NCBI GenBank assembly: GCA_018242185.1
Contig: JAFECK010000026.1
Coordinates: forward strand, 1-64,000
Direction: 5' to 3'
Length of the DNA: 64,000 nucleotides
Source of the DNA: Pseudomonadota bacterium
GTDB taxonomy: Bacteria > Pseudomonadota > Alphaproteobacteria > Rickettsiales > Midichloriaceae
The translations under genes and the position numbers were made by a program. This document shows positions 16,974 through 27,100 of this stretch, piece after piece (positions within the stretch are counted from its first letter, which is position 1; every line of letters starts with the position of its first letter). Under the pieces are notes generated by a model. That model worked only from the letters and a program-made list of their open reading frames with translations, was not told where the DNA came from and ran no database searches.

Positions 16974-19585
16974 AGCGTGCGCGCCTCTTCTTTCAGCTCA
17001 TAACACTCTATATTATCTCCAACTTTTATGTCTTCGTAATGATCGAATGACATACCGCATTCCAAGCCTGTTCGGACTTCGCGCACATCTTCTTTAAAGC
17101 GTTTGAGTATCTTCAGCTTGCCGTCGTGTATTACCACATTATCGCGAATTAGACGCACACTAGCATTACGGCGCATTAACCCATCAGTCACAAAGCAACC
17201 AGCAACCTTACCGACTTTTGTGATATTGAATACTTGGCGTATCTCAGCGGTACCAAGATATTCTTCACGTACGATTGGAGAGAGCATGCCAGACATCGCC
17301 GCTTTCACATCGTCTATTAAGTTGTAGATAATGGAATAATAACGTATGTCTATACTATTAGTTTTGGCGAGGTCACGGGCTTGGTTGCTAGAACGCACGT
17401 TAAACGCTAGGATCACAGCTTTACACGCTGATGCCAACGACACATCAGATTCTGTTACGCCACCAACTCCACTATGAGCAATCTTGACTACCACTTCATC
17501 TGTGGACAATTTGGTTAGGCTAGTAGCAATTGCTTCAGCTGAGCCTTTGGTATCCGCTTTAATGATGACGTTCACCTCTTTAGCGCCAGCAGCACCTGCA
17601 TTTGCAAACATCTGTTCCATAGATAACCTGCTGTTTGCCAGTAAGCGTTTTTGGCGCTCTTTATTGGTTCTAAGTTCAACTACATCCTTAGCCATCTTTT
17701 CATTTGGAGTAACCACAAATTGATCGCCAGCACTTGGTACGCTGCTAAGTCCAATTACTTCAACTGGCATAGAGGGTAAGGCTTGCGGGATGTTGCGACC
17801 ATGGTCGTTTAGTAACGCGCGGATTTTGCCATATGCTGTGCCAGCCACCACTATATCCCCTGCCTTTAGAGTACCTGCTTGTACTAGAAGTGTGGCAACT
17901 GGGCCGCGCCCTTTATCCATTTGAGATTCAATGACGACGCCGCTTACTTGCTTGCCTTGTCCGGCTTGAAGGTCCATCACATCAGCTTGCAGTAGAATTA
18001 CTTCTTCCAGCCTATCCAAGCCCTGTTTTGCTTTTGCAGACACTTCCACAACTATGGTATCACCGCCCATTTCTTCTGGAATCAAGTTATGCATTAACAA
18101 TTCATTTTTAACGCGTGTTGGATTGGCATCTGGCTTATCCATTTTGTTAATTGCGACTATGATTGGCACTTCGGCAGATTTCGCATGGTTGATCGCTTCT
18201 ATGGTTTGCGTCATAATCCCATCATCTGCTGCAACTACTAGTACCACTATATCAGTTACTCTTGCCCCACGTGAGCGCATCGCAGTGAACGCCTCATGTC
18301 CAGGAGTGTCAAGGAAAGTGATATGTCTGCCGTTTTGTAAGGTTACTTGATACGCTCCTATATGCTGAGTTATACCCCCGGCTTCTTTTGCTGCTATATC
18401 TGTTTCGCGCAGGGCATCAAGTAGTGAGGTTTTACCATGGTCAACGTGTCCCATTACTGTGACCACAGGTGGACGTGTTTTCATATCTTGCGTTTCATCA
18501 AACACTTCAGCGAGAAGGTTGCGTTCGATATCGGCATCGCTGACCCTTTTAATGGTATGACCAAATTCAGTTACGATTATTTCCGCGGTATCAGCGTCTA
18601 TCGGCTGATTAATAGTGACCATCATGCCCATGTTGATTAGGGATTTCATAACGTCTGTAGCTTTTTCTGCCATACGGTTGGAAAGTTCTTGCACTGTTAT
18701 AAACTCAGGTAGAAGCACTTCGCGCACTATCTTCTCTTTAGTACGATTTTCTTCATGCTGACGGCGTGCACGCTCCCTGGCCCTTTTAATAGAACTTAAA
18801 CTGCGACCACGGCGCATTCCAACTTCTGTGTCATCATCTCCACCGCTAACATCCAAGGTATTTAAATCATTCGCTGAGATGTCTTTATGCATGCGCTTAA
18901 CTTGTCCAGCGCGTCTATTTATCGAAATCTCTCTTTCAGCAACTTCTGTGTTCCTTCCAGTGTCTTTTTTCTTAAACTTACTACGCTCTTCTACAGTAGC
19001 CTTGTTCGCATCCTCATGACGTTTTGCGGGTTGTGCGGTGGCGGGTGTAGCTGCAGGTGTTTGGGCATTTTGATGGTGGCGACCAACTTTATCTAAGTTG
19101 CGCACCTTACCGCGAGCACCGTGATCATTATATCGAGGTTTATTATCTGGCGAACGGCCAGTCCCTGTCTTATGTCCTATATTGCCTTCTGCTTGCTCAC
19201 TTGCGGGTGTGCCATGCAGTTCACCTGTATCCAAAGACTTTGTTTCCGTAGATAACTCTTGCTCTGTACTGCTAGGCGGAGCCGCCATAGGTGCTCTTGT
19301 ATGATGTGGACGTGGGTAGCCATCATTCTGTTTACGCATTCCCGCTTGTTTCAATACTGCTAGTCTTTGGCGTCGCTCATGCTCGGTTAACCCATCGTTA
19401 TCACTACGTACACCATGTTTATTTTGTACACTATTTTTGGTGACCACCACAACTTTGTTGCGGTTGTTATGTGGACCTACTACCTTATCAGGTGCCCTTT
19501 TAAGGCCATCTGTGTTTATGGATAGCTTATTGACCCCAAGCTTAATACCAAGTTTTCCATCATTTTTTTGGTTAGAATCAGACAT
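16970..19585 (-). CDS. infB: translation initiation factor IF-2
   Basis: IF-2 is the GTPase that brings initiator tRNA to the 30S subunit. The 871-residue protein has a long charged N-terminal extension (about 1-290) including an IF-2 helix-rich segment, the IF2_N-like domain (about 290-345), the G domain with GHVDHGKTS (about 377-385), DTPGHEAF and NKMDKP, then the domain II, III and IV blocks, ending [19 protein letters not shown]. It follows nusA by 19 bases and overlaps rbfA by four. Confidence 0.98.
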   Translation of the reverse strand: MSDSNQKNDGKLGIKLGVNKLSINTDGLKRAPDKVVGPHNNRNKVVVVTKNSVQNKHGVRSDNDGLTEHERRQRLAVLKQAGMRKQNDGYPRPHHTRAPMAAPPSSTEQELSTETKSLDTGELHGTPASEQAEGNIGHKTGTGRSPDNKPRYNDHGARGKVRNLDKVGRHHQNAQTPAATPATAQPAKRHEDANKATVEERSKFKKKDTGRNTEVAEREISINRRAGQVKRMHKDISANDLNTLDVSGGDDDTEVGMRRGRSLSSIKRARERARRQHEENRTKEKIVREVLLPEFITVQELSNRMAEKATDVMKSLINMGMMVTINQPIDADTAEIIVTEFGHTIKRVSDADIERNLLAEVFDETQDMKTRPPVVTVMGHVDHGKTSLLDALRETDIAAKEAGGITQHIGAYQVTLQNGRHITFLDTPGHEAFTAMRSRGARVTDIVVLVVAADDGIMTQTIEAINHAKSAEVPIIVAINKMDKPDANPTRVKNELLMHNLIPEEMGGDTIVVEVSAKAKQGLDRLEEVILLQADVMDLQAGQGKQVSGVVIESQMDKGRGPVATLLVQAGTLKAGDIVVAGTAYGKIRALLNDHGRNIPQALPSMPVEVIGLSSVPSAGDQFVVTPNEKMAKDVVELRTNKERQKRLLANSRLSMEQMFANAGAAGAKEVNVIIKADTKGSAEAIATSLTKLSTDEVVVKIAHSGVGGVTESDVSLASACKAVILAFNVRSSNQARDLAKTNSIDIRYYSIIYNLIDDVKAAMSGMLSPIVREEYLGTAEIRQVFNITKVGKVAGCFVTDGLMRRNASVRLIRDNVVIHDGKLKILKRFKEDVREVRTGLECGMSFDHYEDIKVGDNIECYELKEEARTL

Positions 19586-19604
19586 TAGGTGTTAACCCCT
19601 ATTA

Positions 19605-21176
19605 TTATGTGTTGTTGTCATCACTGAAGTATACGATTTTCCTAGCGGACATAATCATCCTCTCAATACGAGAGCGAGAAAAACCTGAATCCGGTATGAT
19701 ATCCATGAAGTCATCATATGATAAATCAGCAAAGTCACGCAAGTTAGTTATGTTGTGTTCTTTCAATCTTGCCATGAGGCCACGATTAACCCCTACACTT
19801 TGTAACTCTCGTTCGCTGGCGCTTTGTCCAAGGTTGTGAGAGCGATGACTTTCTGGAGCATTTTGATATTTATTTTCAACTGATATTTCTTCTTTGTGTT
19901 TTTCTAAATATCTCTGTGCACGGTTTATTAGCTCTTCTGCGATTGCTTCGTCAAGCCCTTCAATCTGCATCATATCATTGATACTAGCCTGTGCTATATC
20001 TGAGATCTTTGTATAACCTTCGGAAACTAATAGTTGAGCTAGAATCTCTTCTAGGTCAAGTGTAGTAACGAACTTATGAGTGAGGTTGTTGAAGTCTTCA
20101 ACTCGACGTTTTGATTCATCTGACTCAGTTGTGATATCTAGATCCCATCCTACCAATTCCGATGCAAGACGTACATTCTGTCCGCCGCGACCTATCGCAA
20201 TACTCAACTGTTCATCAGGTACGACCACCTCAATGCGACGGCGGTCTTCGTCTATAATTACTTTGCGTACTTCAGCGGGAGCAATGGCATTTACGACGAG
20301 TGTAGCAGGATCTGAAGACCATGGTATGATATCAATCTTTTCGCCACTCAATTCATTGATAACCGCTTGTACTCTGGAGCCACGTATACCGACGCAAGAA
20401 CCAACGGCATCGATAGAAGCATCCATGGAGTATACGGCGATTTTGGCTCGAGAACCTGGGTCGCGTGCCACAGCCTTCACTTCAATGATATTGCTATATA
20501 TTTCTGGTACTTCTTGTGCGAATAGCTTTGCTAGGAATTGAGGATCCGTACGAGATAGGGTAATTTGTGGACCCCGGTTCTCCGGGTTTAGTGAGAGCAG
20601 TAATGCTCTGATTCTATCCCCATTCTTGAATCTATCGGAGCGGATCATGTGTTCACGACGCAGTACGGCCTCAGCACTGCCTAGTTTCACAATCATATTT
20701 CCATATTCCATTTTTTCGCCAATACCACTAACAATCTCACCAATGCGGCCGGAAAATTCTTCGAATTGCTTCTCTCTTTCTGCTGCACGAACTTCGTACA
20801 CTAGCACTTGCTTAGCTACCTGCGCTACAATTCTTTCTCTATCTAGTGGAGGCAGCGGCTCAAGCACGATATCTCCAACTTGAGCACCCTGATGTTTTTT
20901 TTGCGCCAATGCCACTGTGATTTTATTGATACCGCGGTGCTGCTCGGCGATCTCGTCGGGTACAACGTCATCATTATGCTGCACTACGTATATCTCACGG
21001 AATAAAGTCATTTCACCAGTTTTGCGGTTGATCTCTGCGTGTACAGATTGCTTGTGTCCATATTTACGGTATGCAGCACCTTGGATTGCCTCCTTTAGTG
21101 CGTGCAATATCTTATCGCGGTCTAAGTCTTTTTCGCGTGCTACTGCTTCTGCAATCTGTAAAATTTCTGTACTCAT
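19605..21176 (-). CDS. nusA: transcription termination/antitermination protein NusA
   Basis: NusA binds RNA polymerase and modulates pausing, termination and antitermination. The 523-residue protein shows the N-terminal polymerase-binding domain (about 1-130), an S1 domain (about 135-200), tandem KH domains (DAVGSCVGIRGSRVQAVINEL and IAIGRGGQNVRLASELVGW), then C-terminal acidic helix-hairpin-helix repeats (about 360-515), the longer form seen in Alphaproteobacteria. It lies between rimP (11 bases) and infB. In other bacteria NusA feeds back on its own leader; the hairpin at 21738-21775 would be a natural target here. Confidence 0.97.
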   Translation of the reverse strand: MSTEILQIAEAVAREKDLDRDKILHALKEAIQGAAYRKYGHKQSVHAEINRKTGEMTLFREIYVVQHNDDVVPDEIAEQHRGINKITVALAQKKHQGAQVGDIVLEPLPPLDRERIVAQVAKQVLVYEVRAAEREKQFEEFSGRIGEIVSGIGEKMEYGNMIVKLGSAEAVLRREHMIRSDRFKNGDRIRALLLSLNPENRGPQITLSRTDPQFLAKLFAQEVPEIYSNIIEVKAVARDPGSRAKIAVYSMDASIDAVGSCVGIRGSRVQAVINELSGEKIDIIPWSSDPATLVVNAIAPAEVRKVIIDEDRRRIEVVVPDEQLSIAIGRGGQNVRLASELVGWDLDITTESDESKRRVEDFNNLTHKFVTTLDLEEILAQLLVSEGYTKISDIAQASINDMMQIEGLDEAIAEELINRAQRYLEKHKEEISVENKYQNAPESHRSHNLGQSASERELQSVGVNRGLMARLKEHNITNLRDFADLSYDDFMDIIPDSGFSRSRIERMIMSARKIVYFSDDNNT

Positions 21177-21187
21177 GATCAGACTCC

Positions 21188-21712
21188 TTAATTTGAGTTA
21201 CGTTTGTTTTTTGTTGGTTTTTTCCTATCAGCTTTTTTAGCAAATGGTTGTAATATAGCTTCTCTTAGGTTTTCGAATTGCAAAGGCACTTCCTGTTGAG
21301 TATCCGTAGTGCGCAAGATTATAGTTTCTTGATTTGCGCTAAGTAGAATGCCTGTGAATTTGCGTGCTCCTGCATAGGGCGTAAATGTGGAAATTTTTAT
21401 CACTTCTCCAATATGTTTTTCGAAATCCTTTAATCTGGTTAATGGTCTGTCAAGTCCAGGAGAACTGACTTCTAGCACATACTGCCCATGCAAGACATCA
21501 TCTACATCTAACATGACGCTCACTTGTTTGCTGGCGGCTTCACAATCTTCTATCGACAATGGTTGAGCATCCACTCTGTCAATCATGATCTGTAGCACAG
21601 AGCTCTCCCCTTGCCGATAACGTATACGCACTATCTCATATTTCATGAACTCAAGGGTTCGTGCAACGATGTCATATACCTTAGCTTCCTGCTGTGTATG
21701 ATATATAGCCAT
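21188..21712 (-). CDS. rimP: ribosome maturation factor RimP
   Basis: RimP assists 30S assembly. The 174-residue protein has the family's two-domain layout: an N-terminal alpha/beta domain with LQIMIDRVDAQPLSIEDCEAASKQVS and YVLEVSSPGLDRPL, and a C-terminal Sm-like barrel (about 95-165). The tail ends in a lysine/arginine-rich stretch. It is the first gene of the rimP-nusA-infB-rbfA-lepB-rnc-era run, starting 26 bases after a terminator-like leader hairpin. Confidence 0.94.
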   Translation of the reverse strand: MAIYHTQQEAKVYDIVARTLEFMKYEIVRIRYRQGESSVLQIMIDRVDAQPLSIEDCEAASKQVSVMLDVDDVLHGQYVLEVSSPGLDRPLTRLKDFEKHIGEVIKISTFTPYAGARKFTGILLSANQETIILRTTDTQQEVPLQFENLREAILQPFAKKADRKKPTKNKRNSN

Positions 21713-21737
21713 AGACTTATAACCTAACTTAGGTGTT

Positions 21738-21775
21738 AAAAAAGGCGGGTCATACGCTTTATCAGCGTCCCACCT
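21738..21775 (-). promoter_or_regulatory. leader terminator/attenuator hairpin before rimP-nusA-infB
   Basis: On the minus strand AGGTGGG (21775-21769) pairs with CCCGCCT (21749-21743, one G-U), an inner stem ACGCT/AGCGT sits inside, and the 3' arm is followed by six U residues (21743-21738). This is an intrinsic-terminator shape only 26 bases before the rimP ATG, with no upstream gene on that strand to terminate (bamB diverges). A further 13-bp palindrome, ACCTAA-c-TTAGGT (21722-21734), lies between it and the start. The likely role is attenuation of the operon. Confidence 0.65.
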
Positions 21776-21878
21776 CTACTACCACATGCGCATACTAACA
21801 TATGGTAATGAAAGGTGCAAGTGAAAAAACAGCCCGGGTGTTGGAAAAAGTAAAACACTTTTGGTAGCGCTTCCATAA

Positions 21879-21908
21879 TTGACTTATACTGGTCTAGCGT
21901 TGTATCAT
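21879..21908 (+). promoter_or_regulatory. probable sigma70 promoter for bamB
   Basis: TTGACT (21879-21884) and TATCAT (21903-21908) are separated by 18 bases, about 32 bases before the bamB ATG. The spacing and the hexamers fit a housekeeping promoter for the bamB-TauE-like-recR run. Confidence 0.5.
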
Positions 21909-21939
21909 CGGCGCAACTATTGATAAAAATGGAAAAGCG

Positions 21940-23262
21940 ATGAAATATATACCAATCGTTGCAATGTTGCTGGCTTTAGCCGGTTGTGATAAAGGGTGGG
22001 ATGATAAAAACAAGGAGAAGTTGCCTGGCGAACGTATACGTGTTTTGCCACATGCTGCAACTTTGCCCTCTGCAAGTTCTGTGGCCAAATTGCAGCTAGG
22101 AACAAGTGTGAAGAATGCCGCTTGGCACAGCGTGGCGTCGGGGGTACAAACGGGCAATCCAGAATTGTCCATGAAGTTAGCTCAGAAATTTGTAATTAAT
22201 TTGCATGCAATTACTGGAGACTTTGGGTTTGTAACCACTCCGATAGTGGCTGATAACGCCATATTTGCGCTTGATACTAACGGCGAGCTCAAGGCTTTTG
22301 ACTGGAGCACTGGCAAGGAAAAGTGGCGTAATACTGAAATGCTTTCTTCTTCTCATGTATCGTTTTTTGATACTAAGTATTATGCAGGTGGGTTGTTGTT
22401 TCATAATAACGTTATTTTCGCTACTTCTGGTTCCAGCGATGTGATTGCAGTAGACGCAGCAACTGGTAAAACTAAGTGGAAACACAGTATTAGTGGAATC
22501 ACTAGAGCAGTGCCGGTGGTGCAAGGAAGCGATGTACTCATCCAGACTCTTGAAGGTAGTATATATGCCCTAGCTTTAGCAGATGGCAAAATTTCCTGGT
22601 TATACATGGGTAATTCTGAGGCTATTTCTGTGATCAGTACGGTTTACCCTCAGATACACTCTCAGAAGTTATTTGTGCAAACCGGCGGCCAGGGAGTGGT
22701 AGTCTATGATATGAAGGAGCGTGGAGAAACAGGTATGGTGATGCTTGCTGATATAGTTGGGCGTGAGCCTTTGGATGGTGCAGATGAAGTGGCCTATACA
22801 CCGGCAAAAATTGGAGCGGTATTATACGCTTATGGCAAGAGTAGTATAGCTGCACTTGATACGAACTCAGGCTCTCAAGTTTGGAAAAAACAGATGTATG
22901 TGGTGGCACCGTTAGCCATCTCAGGCAACGCAATTTTTGCTCTAATTAATGATGCTGGAGCATATAACCTGATCGCGATTCAACGCAATAATGGAGATAT
23001 AGCGTGGAAGCGTAATATTTCTAGTGAACTTTTAGCAGGCCGTCAAGTTGATATAGGGATGCCGTTTGTAGCTGGGGGCATGGTAGGGCTTACCGCTGGT
23101 GATGGCATGTTGTACTGGTTTGACCCGGTAACTGGCAAGAATATCGGTGATATGAAGATCCCATCTGGGGTATACGCTAGTAACCCAGTGGTAGTTGCTG
23201 GTTCCTTACTGCTAACGAGTAGTAATGGCACGATAACCCGTTATGATGGCGTGGCTAAATAA
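21940..23262 (+). CDS. bamB: outer-membrane assembly lipoprotein BamB (PQQ-like beta-propeller)
   Basis: The 440-residue precursor begins with a lipoprotein signal (MKYIPIVAMLLALAGC, lipidated Cys16). The rest is built of repeated blades with the PQQ-like pattern, for example NGELKAFDWSTGKEKWR, DVIAVDAATGKTKWKHS, GSIYALALADGKISW and SSIAALDTNSGSQVWKK, giving the eight-bladed propeller of BamB. In the Bam complex it helps fold outer-membrane beta-barrels. Its stop overlaps the next ATG by one base (TAATG). Confidence 0.9.
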   Translation: MKYIPIVAMLLALAGCDKGWDDKNKEKLPGERIRVLPHAATLPSASSVAKLQLGTSVKNAAWHSVASGVQTGNPELSMKLAQKFVINLHAITGDFGFVTTPIVADNAIFALDTNGELKAFDWSTGKEKWRNTEMLSSSHVSFFDTKYYAGGLLFHNNVIFATSGSSDVIAVDAATGKTKWKHSISGITRAVPVVQGSDVLIQTLEGSIYALALADGKISWLYMGNSEAISVISTVYPQIHSQKLFVQTGGQGVVVYDMKERGETGMVMLADIVGREPLDGADEVAYTPAKIGAVLYAYGKSSIAALDTNSGSQVWKKQMYVVAPLAISGNAIFALINDAGAYNLIAIQRNNGDIAWKRNISSELLAGRQVDIGMPFVAGGMVGLTAGDGMLYWFDPVTGKNIGDMKIPSGVYASNPVVVAGSLLLTSSNGTITRYDGVAK

Positions 23263-24029
23263 TGAGTGAATGTCATCAAGCGTTAGAGCTTGTGCAGGGT
23301 GCGGGGGCAAAAAGCGCATTAGCAGCGATCATAGACCTATTTTTGATGGGTGGTAGCGGCAGTTTCCTGCACTGTATCGGCATGTGCGGGCCTATTGCAA
23401 GTGCGCAGATGAGCATGCGCTTACTTCACCTGGGTAGCATGCAAATGCAAGAGAAATACAAAATTAAGGCAGCTGCAGCAGTGCCATATTATATGGGGAA
23501 AGCGCTCACCTATGCGCTGCTTACATTATTTGCGGCAATCTTTACCCAACACCTCGAGTTTTTACCCTATGCTAGGCGACTAGGTGCTCTATTGTTGGTT
23601 ATAGTGGCACTTTCGTTTGCCTTTAGCGCACTCAGGGAGATGCCGACAGCGTTGCCTATGTTACGGCATTTTAACATTATACATATACCATGGCAAAAGT
23701 GGGTTGTTTGCCTAGTCTCAAAGCTCAAGATGAGTAGCCCTTTTGGATGGCGTGGTTTAATGCAAGGTATGGTGCTTGGCCTGATACCGTGTGGCCTGCT
23801 GTATAGCGCAATAGTCGCGGCTATTGCTATTGCCCCAACCCCGATATATGCTGCAATTGCAATGTTTGCGTTTGGTATGGGAACAATTCCTGGGCTATTC
23901 TTGATTTCTTACCTAGGGCAAGGTATCATGGCCAGCAGCAAGGTTGTATTCCGGGTGTTATACATCTCGGTGCTTGCGGTCAATGTCGTATTTTTACTGT
24001 CGTATGCTATGGAACTGATGGGGCACTAA
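23262..24029 (+). CDS. TauE/SafE-like membrane protein (COG2836 type)
   Basis: This 255-residue polytopic protein has about six to seven membrane segments and the motif LHCIGMCGPIASA (about 37-49), plus GMVLGLIPCGLLYSAI near 170-185. These His/Cys-containing motifs mark the COG2836 family, annotated as sulfite exporter TauE/SafE-like or as part of heavy-metal/cytochrome oxidase assembly. Copper handling for cytochrome oxidase is a plausible role but is inferred. It is tightly coupled, by one-base overlaps, to bamB upstream and recR downstream. Confidence 0.82.
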   Translation: MSECHQALELVQGAGAKSALAAIIDLFLMGGSGSFLHCIGMCGPIASAQMSMRLLHLGSMQMQEKYKIKAAAAVPYYMGKALTYALLTLFAAIFTQHLEFLPYARRLGALLLVIVALSFAFSALREMPTALPMLRHFNIIHIPWQKWVVCLVSKLKMSSPFGWRGLMQGMVLGLIPCGLLYSAIVAAIAIAPTPIYAAIAMFAFGMGTIPGLFLISYLGQGIMASSKVVFRVLYISVLAVNVVFLLSYAMELMGH

Positions 24030-24622
24030 TGAATATACAAGTTTTAGAACAGCTGATTCGTATGGTCGCGAAGCTCCCAGGGCTGGGGCCGCGCTCTGCC
24101 AGGAGAATAGTGCTGTATCTCATCTCCAATGTGGATAGGGCTATGCTGCCACTTGCTGAAGGCTTAAAAGAGGCGGCGCAGCTAATTAGCGCCTGCGATG
24201 AGTGCGGTAACATAGATCTGCATTCTCCCTGTAGTGTTTGTAGCGATGAGGCGCGCAATAATGGTATGCTATGCGTGGTAGAGGGAGTGAGCGATTTATG
24301 GGCTATTGAGAAAAGCGGGGTGTTTAGTGGTAGATATCATATTTTAGGTGGCAATTTATCTGCCTTAGAAGGGCGGATGCCGGAGCATTTGAGCATAGAA
24401 GCACTTAAAAAAAGAGTGATGGATCAGCAAATAAAGGAAGTAGTAATCGCCACCAATTACACCATTGAAGGACAAACCACCGGCTATTATATCTCAGACT
24501 TATTAAAGCCTTTAGGGGTGCGGACTACGCGCCTAGCGCACGGTATTCCAGTGGGCGGTGAATTGGAGTACATGGATGATGGCACTTTGGTGTTGGCGAT
24601 GAAAATGCGGCAAGAGTTGTAG
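24029..24622 (+). CDS. recR: recombination mediator RecR
   Basis: RecR works with RecO (60253-61005) to load RecA on gapped DNA. The 197-residue protein has the N-terminal helix-hairpin-helix region (KLPGLGPRSARRIVLYL), a four-cysteine zinc finger (CDECGNIDLHSPCSVC), a Toprim domain (LCVVEGVSDLWAIE through ATNYTIEGQTTGYYI) and the C-terminal TRLAHGIPVGGELEYMDDGTL. The length is standard. The start overlaps the previous stop by one base. Confidence 0.96.
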   Translation: MNIQVLEQLIRMVAKLPGLGPRSARRIVLYLISNVDRAMLPLAEGLKEAAQLISACDECGNIDLHSPCSVCSDEARNNGMLCVVEGVSDLWAIEKSGVFSGRYHILGGNLSALEGRMPEHLSIEALKKRVMDQQIKEVVIATNYTIEGQTTGYYISDLLKPLGVRTTRLAHGIPVGGELEYMDDGTLVLAMKMRQEL

Positions 24623-24804
24623 TGATTATTTTAGGAATAGCTGTATTTGTCCTTGCTGAGCAATTTAGGGCCAATAACTCAGTGCTTGTTAGCGTAACGT
24701 AAGCATTGCAGGCCTTAGTATAATATGAGTTCAGTGTCTGACTTCTATCCATGCCACAACGTCGGTCAAATCGTGTGATAGCACCACTTAGCTGATGCTT
24801 AGGG

Positions 24805-25311
24805 CTACTTTATATTATCACACATCTCTTGTAATGCCGTATAACAAGCCTCTTCTCTGATGTGAGCTCTGCCACCTTCTATATTGAGGCGTATGTTGTA
24901 CACCACAGGTTTAAAATCATTTTTGTTCAATTTAGCTACACCTATATAAACCGTACCTACAGGAATTTGCTCATTGCCACCATCAGGCCCAGCTATGCCA
25001 GTAATGCTAATGGCCAGCTGCGCTTTACTCGCGCGCAGGCAGCCTATTGCCATGGCTTCAGCTACTTCTTTGCTAATAGGGCTATGCTTATTGATAAGTG
25101 CTGGGTCTATGCCTAACAATGCACTTTTGCTCTTGTTAGAATAGGTGATAAAGCCGTAGCTAAAAACGTCGGAGCTACCTGGAATTGCTGTAATGCAGGC
25201 TGATAACATTCCACCAGTACAGGATTCAGCCGTGCTGACGGTGATGCCGGCTCTTCTAGCGCGGTTTATTAAAATTGTTGATAATTCTAGGGTTTTAGAC
25301 GATGGCAGCAT
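24805..25311 (-). CDS. pncC: nicotinamide-nucleotide amidase (CinA C-terminal domain type)
   Basis: The 168-residue protein is a stand-alone CinA C-terminal domain, which deamidates nicotinamide mononucleotide in pyridine-nucleotide salvage. Signatures are TVSTAESCTGGMLSACITAIPGSS, FSYGFITYSN and AISITGIAGPDGG with PVGTVYIG. An in-frame start at 25368 would add 19 residues that do not belong to the family, so I take ATG 25311. That start lies inside the end of pgpA (17-base overlap), so translation is coupled. It closes the alaS-ispDF-pgpA-pncC run. Confidence 0.92.
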   Translation of the reverse strand: MLPSSKTLELSTILINRARRAGITVSTAESCTGGMLSACITAIPGSSDVFSYGFITYSNKSKSALLGIDPALINKHSPISKEVAEAMAIGCLRASKAQLAISITGIAGPDGGNEQIPVGTVYIGVAKLNKNDFKPVVYNIRLNIEGGRAHIREEACYTALQEMCDNIK

Positions 25312-25900
25312 GGATCGCACACAATATGTATATAGTGCCAACGGCAAACAGCCCTGCGAAGATATCATCTATCATAACCCCGAAAGCGGTCTTAAAGTTT
25401 TTGTCTATATAGCGCAGGAATAAAGGTTTGGTGATATCGAAATATCGGAAAGCTATAAAGCAGATCAAAAAAACATAGCCTGGGAATGAGAGCCCAAGCT
25501 TAGCGGCTGCAGTACTATTTTGATATAATTCATACAGCCAGGGGAAGGTGAGAGTGCAGGTCAATAGTTGCCCAGCCACTTCATCAATTACAATGCTTTG
25601 GTGATCAAACAATAGAGTGCGCTGGTGGAAGGCGGCTGTTGCCAGCCAGCCCATAATAAAGATCAACGCTGTGATGATGTGTAGCATTAATACGGCATTA
25701 TCAAAGGTCTTGGCATTGTTTAAGATATAATAGAAAACAGGATACGCGCCTAGTGAGCCAATAGTGCCTGGGGCAATTGGGGATGCGCCGCAGTAAAACC
25801 AAGTGCAGATTATGGTGCTAGGGTTTAGGTCAAACTTAAACGGTAGGCGCTTAGCGTTTATAACATTGTGCAGCTTATACTGCCTAGCATTGCGGAACAT
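25295..25900 (-). CDS. pgpA: phosphatidylglycerophosphatase A
   Basis: PgpA dephosphorylates phosphatidylglycerophosphate to phosphatidylglycerol, the lipid that Lgt uses. The 201-residue membrane protein has the family motifs GASPIAPGTIGSL near residue 40, IVIDEVAGQLL, and FRYFDITKPLFLRYIDKN followed by MIDDIFAGLFA, where the acidic residues bind Mg2+. The ispDF-pgpA-cinA order is conserved in Alphaproteobacteria. The N-terminal 25 residues before the family core are basic and variable. Confidence 0.93.
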   Translation of the reverse strand: MFRNARQYKLHNVINAKRLPFKFDLNPSTIICTWFYCGASPIAPGTIGSLGAYPVFYYILNNAKTFDNAVLMLHIITALIFIMGWLATAAFHQRTLLFDHQSIVIDEVAGQLLTCTLTFPWLYELYQNSTAAAKLGLSFPGYVFLICFIAFRYFDITKPLFLRYIDKNFKTAFGVMIDDIFAGLFAVGTIYILCAIHAAIV

Positions 25901-25936
25901 GTTAATACTTTAACCTCCTTCATCATAATGACTGTT

Positions 25937-27100
25937 TTAAGAAAACTCTACGCAACAGACCACTTGTGCAGCAATCGCTAATCCTTGGCCTATAGCGTCG
26001 AGCTTCTCTGCAGTCTTGGCTTTTATACTAACGCTATCTGCAGGTAAGACAAGTAGCTTTGTGAGCGATTCAATAATTTTCTCTCTGTGGTTTAAAATCT
26101 TAGGAAATTCCGTGATAATGGTGGCGTCCATATGTACTACTTTCCCACCTTTGGCCTCAAGCAGTGATATAGCATGTTGTAAGAATAGGTAAGAAGGGGC
26201 TTTAGCCCATCGTGGGTCGCTTGGTGGAAAATGCATACCTATATCACCAGCTGCGATGATGCCAAAAATTGCATCGGTGAGCGCATGTAGCACAACATCT
26301 CCATCAGAATGTGCAATAATAGAGTGTTTGCACGGTATTTGCGCGCCGCCTAACATTATGTGCCCACTATCGCTTTGAGTGTCGAAGCGGTGTATATCAT
26401 ACCCTAAGCCGACTCTAACGCGCTGGGATTTATTTGGTTGAGCGCGTTGGTAGTCTTGTGCAGTAGTGATTTTATAATTAGCTGGGTCTCCTTCTACTAC
26501 AGTCACATCAATCCCGTATTTCAAGCACAATGAGATGTCGTCAGTATATTCTTCTGCTGATTTATGGTGTAGCTCTGAAATAGTGCTGTAGCGAAACCCT
26601 TGGGGGGTTTGAGTGGCGTATAACTGCTCGCGCGGAAGAGTATGGATATGGCCTTGTGTTGATTTGATAGTATCAGCAAGTGGGATACCAAGATCCACTG
26701 CTACAGCGGAATCTAGGCCAGCAATGACTTTACTAATAATCTCCTGGCTTACAAACGGGCGGGCGGCATCATGGATCAAAACGTTATCTGGCTTCACTGC
26801 AGATAAGGCTTTTAGGCCATTGTAGACAGATTCTCTCCTGGTAGCGCCGCCTATTACCAATGGTAACAGAGCTAAGCCTTTAGTAGCTTGCTGATATAAC
26901 TCTTGATCACCATCGGCTATCACAACACAGACTTGGGATATGCCAGGATGGCGCAGGAAAGCATCGATGCTAGCGCGCAATATAGTTGTTGAACCGCCTG
27001 TGGGGTGTGGCAGTGGTAGATATTGTTTTGGTAGTTTTGGTAATGTGCTCCTTAAGCGCTCTCCGCTACCACCGGCAACGATGAGGGCGACTGTGCTCAT
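25937..27100 (-). CDS. ispDF: bifunctional IspD/IspF isoprenoid enzyme
   Basis: This 387-residue fusion catalyses two steps of the MEP pathway. Residues 1 to about 215 are IspD (CDP-ME synthesis): GGSGERLRSTLPKLPKQYLPL, IHDAARPFV and a C-terminal VVEGDPANYKITT. About 228-387 is IspF (cyclodiphosphate synthesis): GYDIHRF, HSDGDVVLHALTDAIFG and GDIGMHFPPSDPRW with metal-binding Asp/His, and a C-terminal AKTAEKLDAIGQG. IspDF fusions are typical of Alphaproteobacteria. Its start overlaps the alaS stop by four bases. Confidence 0.96.
   Translation of the reverse strand: MSTVALIVAGGSGERLRSTLPKLPKQYLPLPHPTGGSTTILRASIDAFLRHPGISQVCVVIADGDQELYQQATKGLALLPLVIGGATRRESVYNGLKALSAVKPDNVLIHDAARPFVSQEIISKVIAGLDSAVAVDLGIPLADTIKSTQGHIHTLPREQLYATQTPQGFRYSTISELHHKSAEEYTDDISLCLKYGIDVTVVEGDPANYKITTAQDYQRAQPNKSQRVRVGLGYDIHRFDTQSDSGHIMLGGAQIPCKHSIIAHSDGDVVLHALTDAIFGIIAAGDIGMHFPPSDPRWAKAPSYLFLQHAISLLEAKGGKVVHMDATIITEFPKILNHREKIIESLTKLLVLPADSVSIKAKTAEKLDAIGQGLAIAAQVVCCVEFS

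Noticed and set aside
24623-24804. Possible gene or small RNA between recR and pncC
   Set aside because: The only open frame is a chance frame overlapping recR in antisense; no SRP, RNase P or tRNA features were found in the 182 bases.
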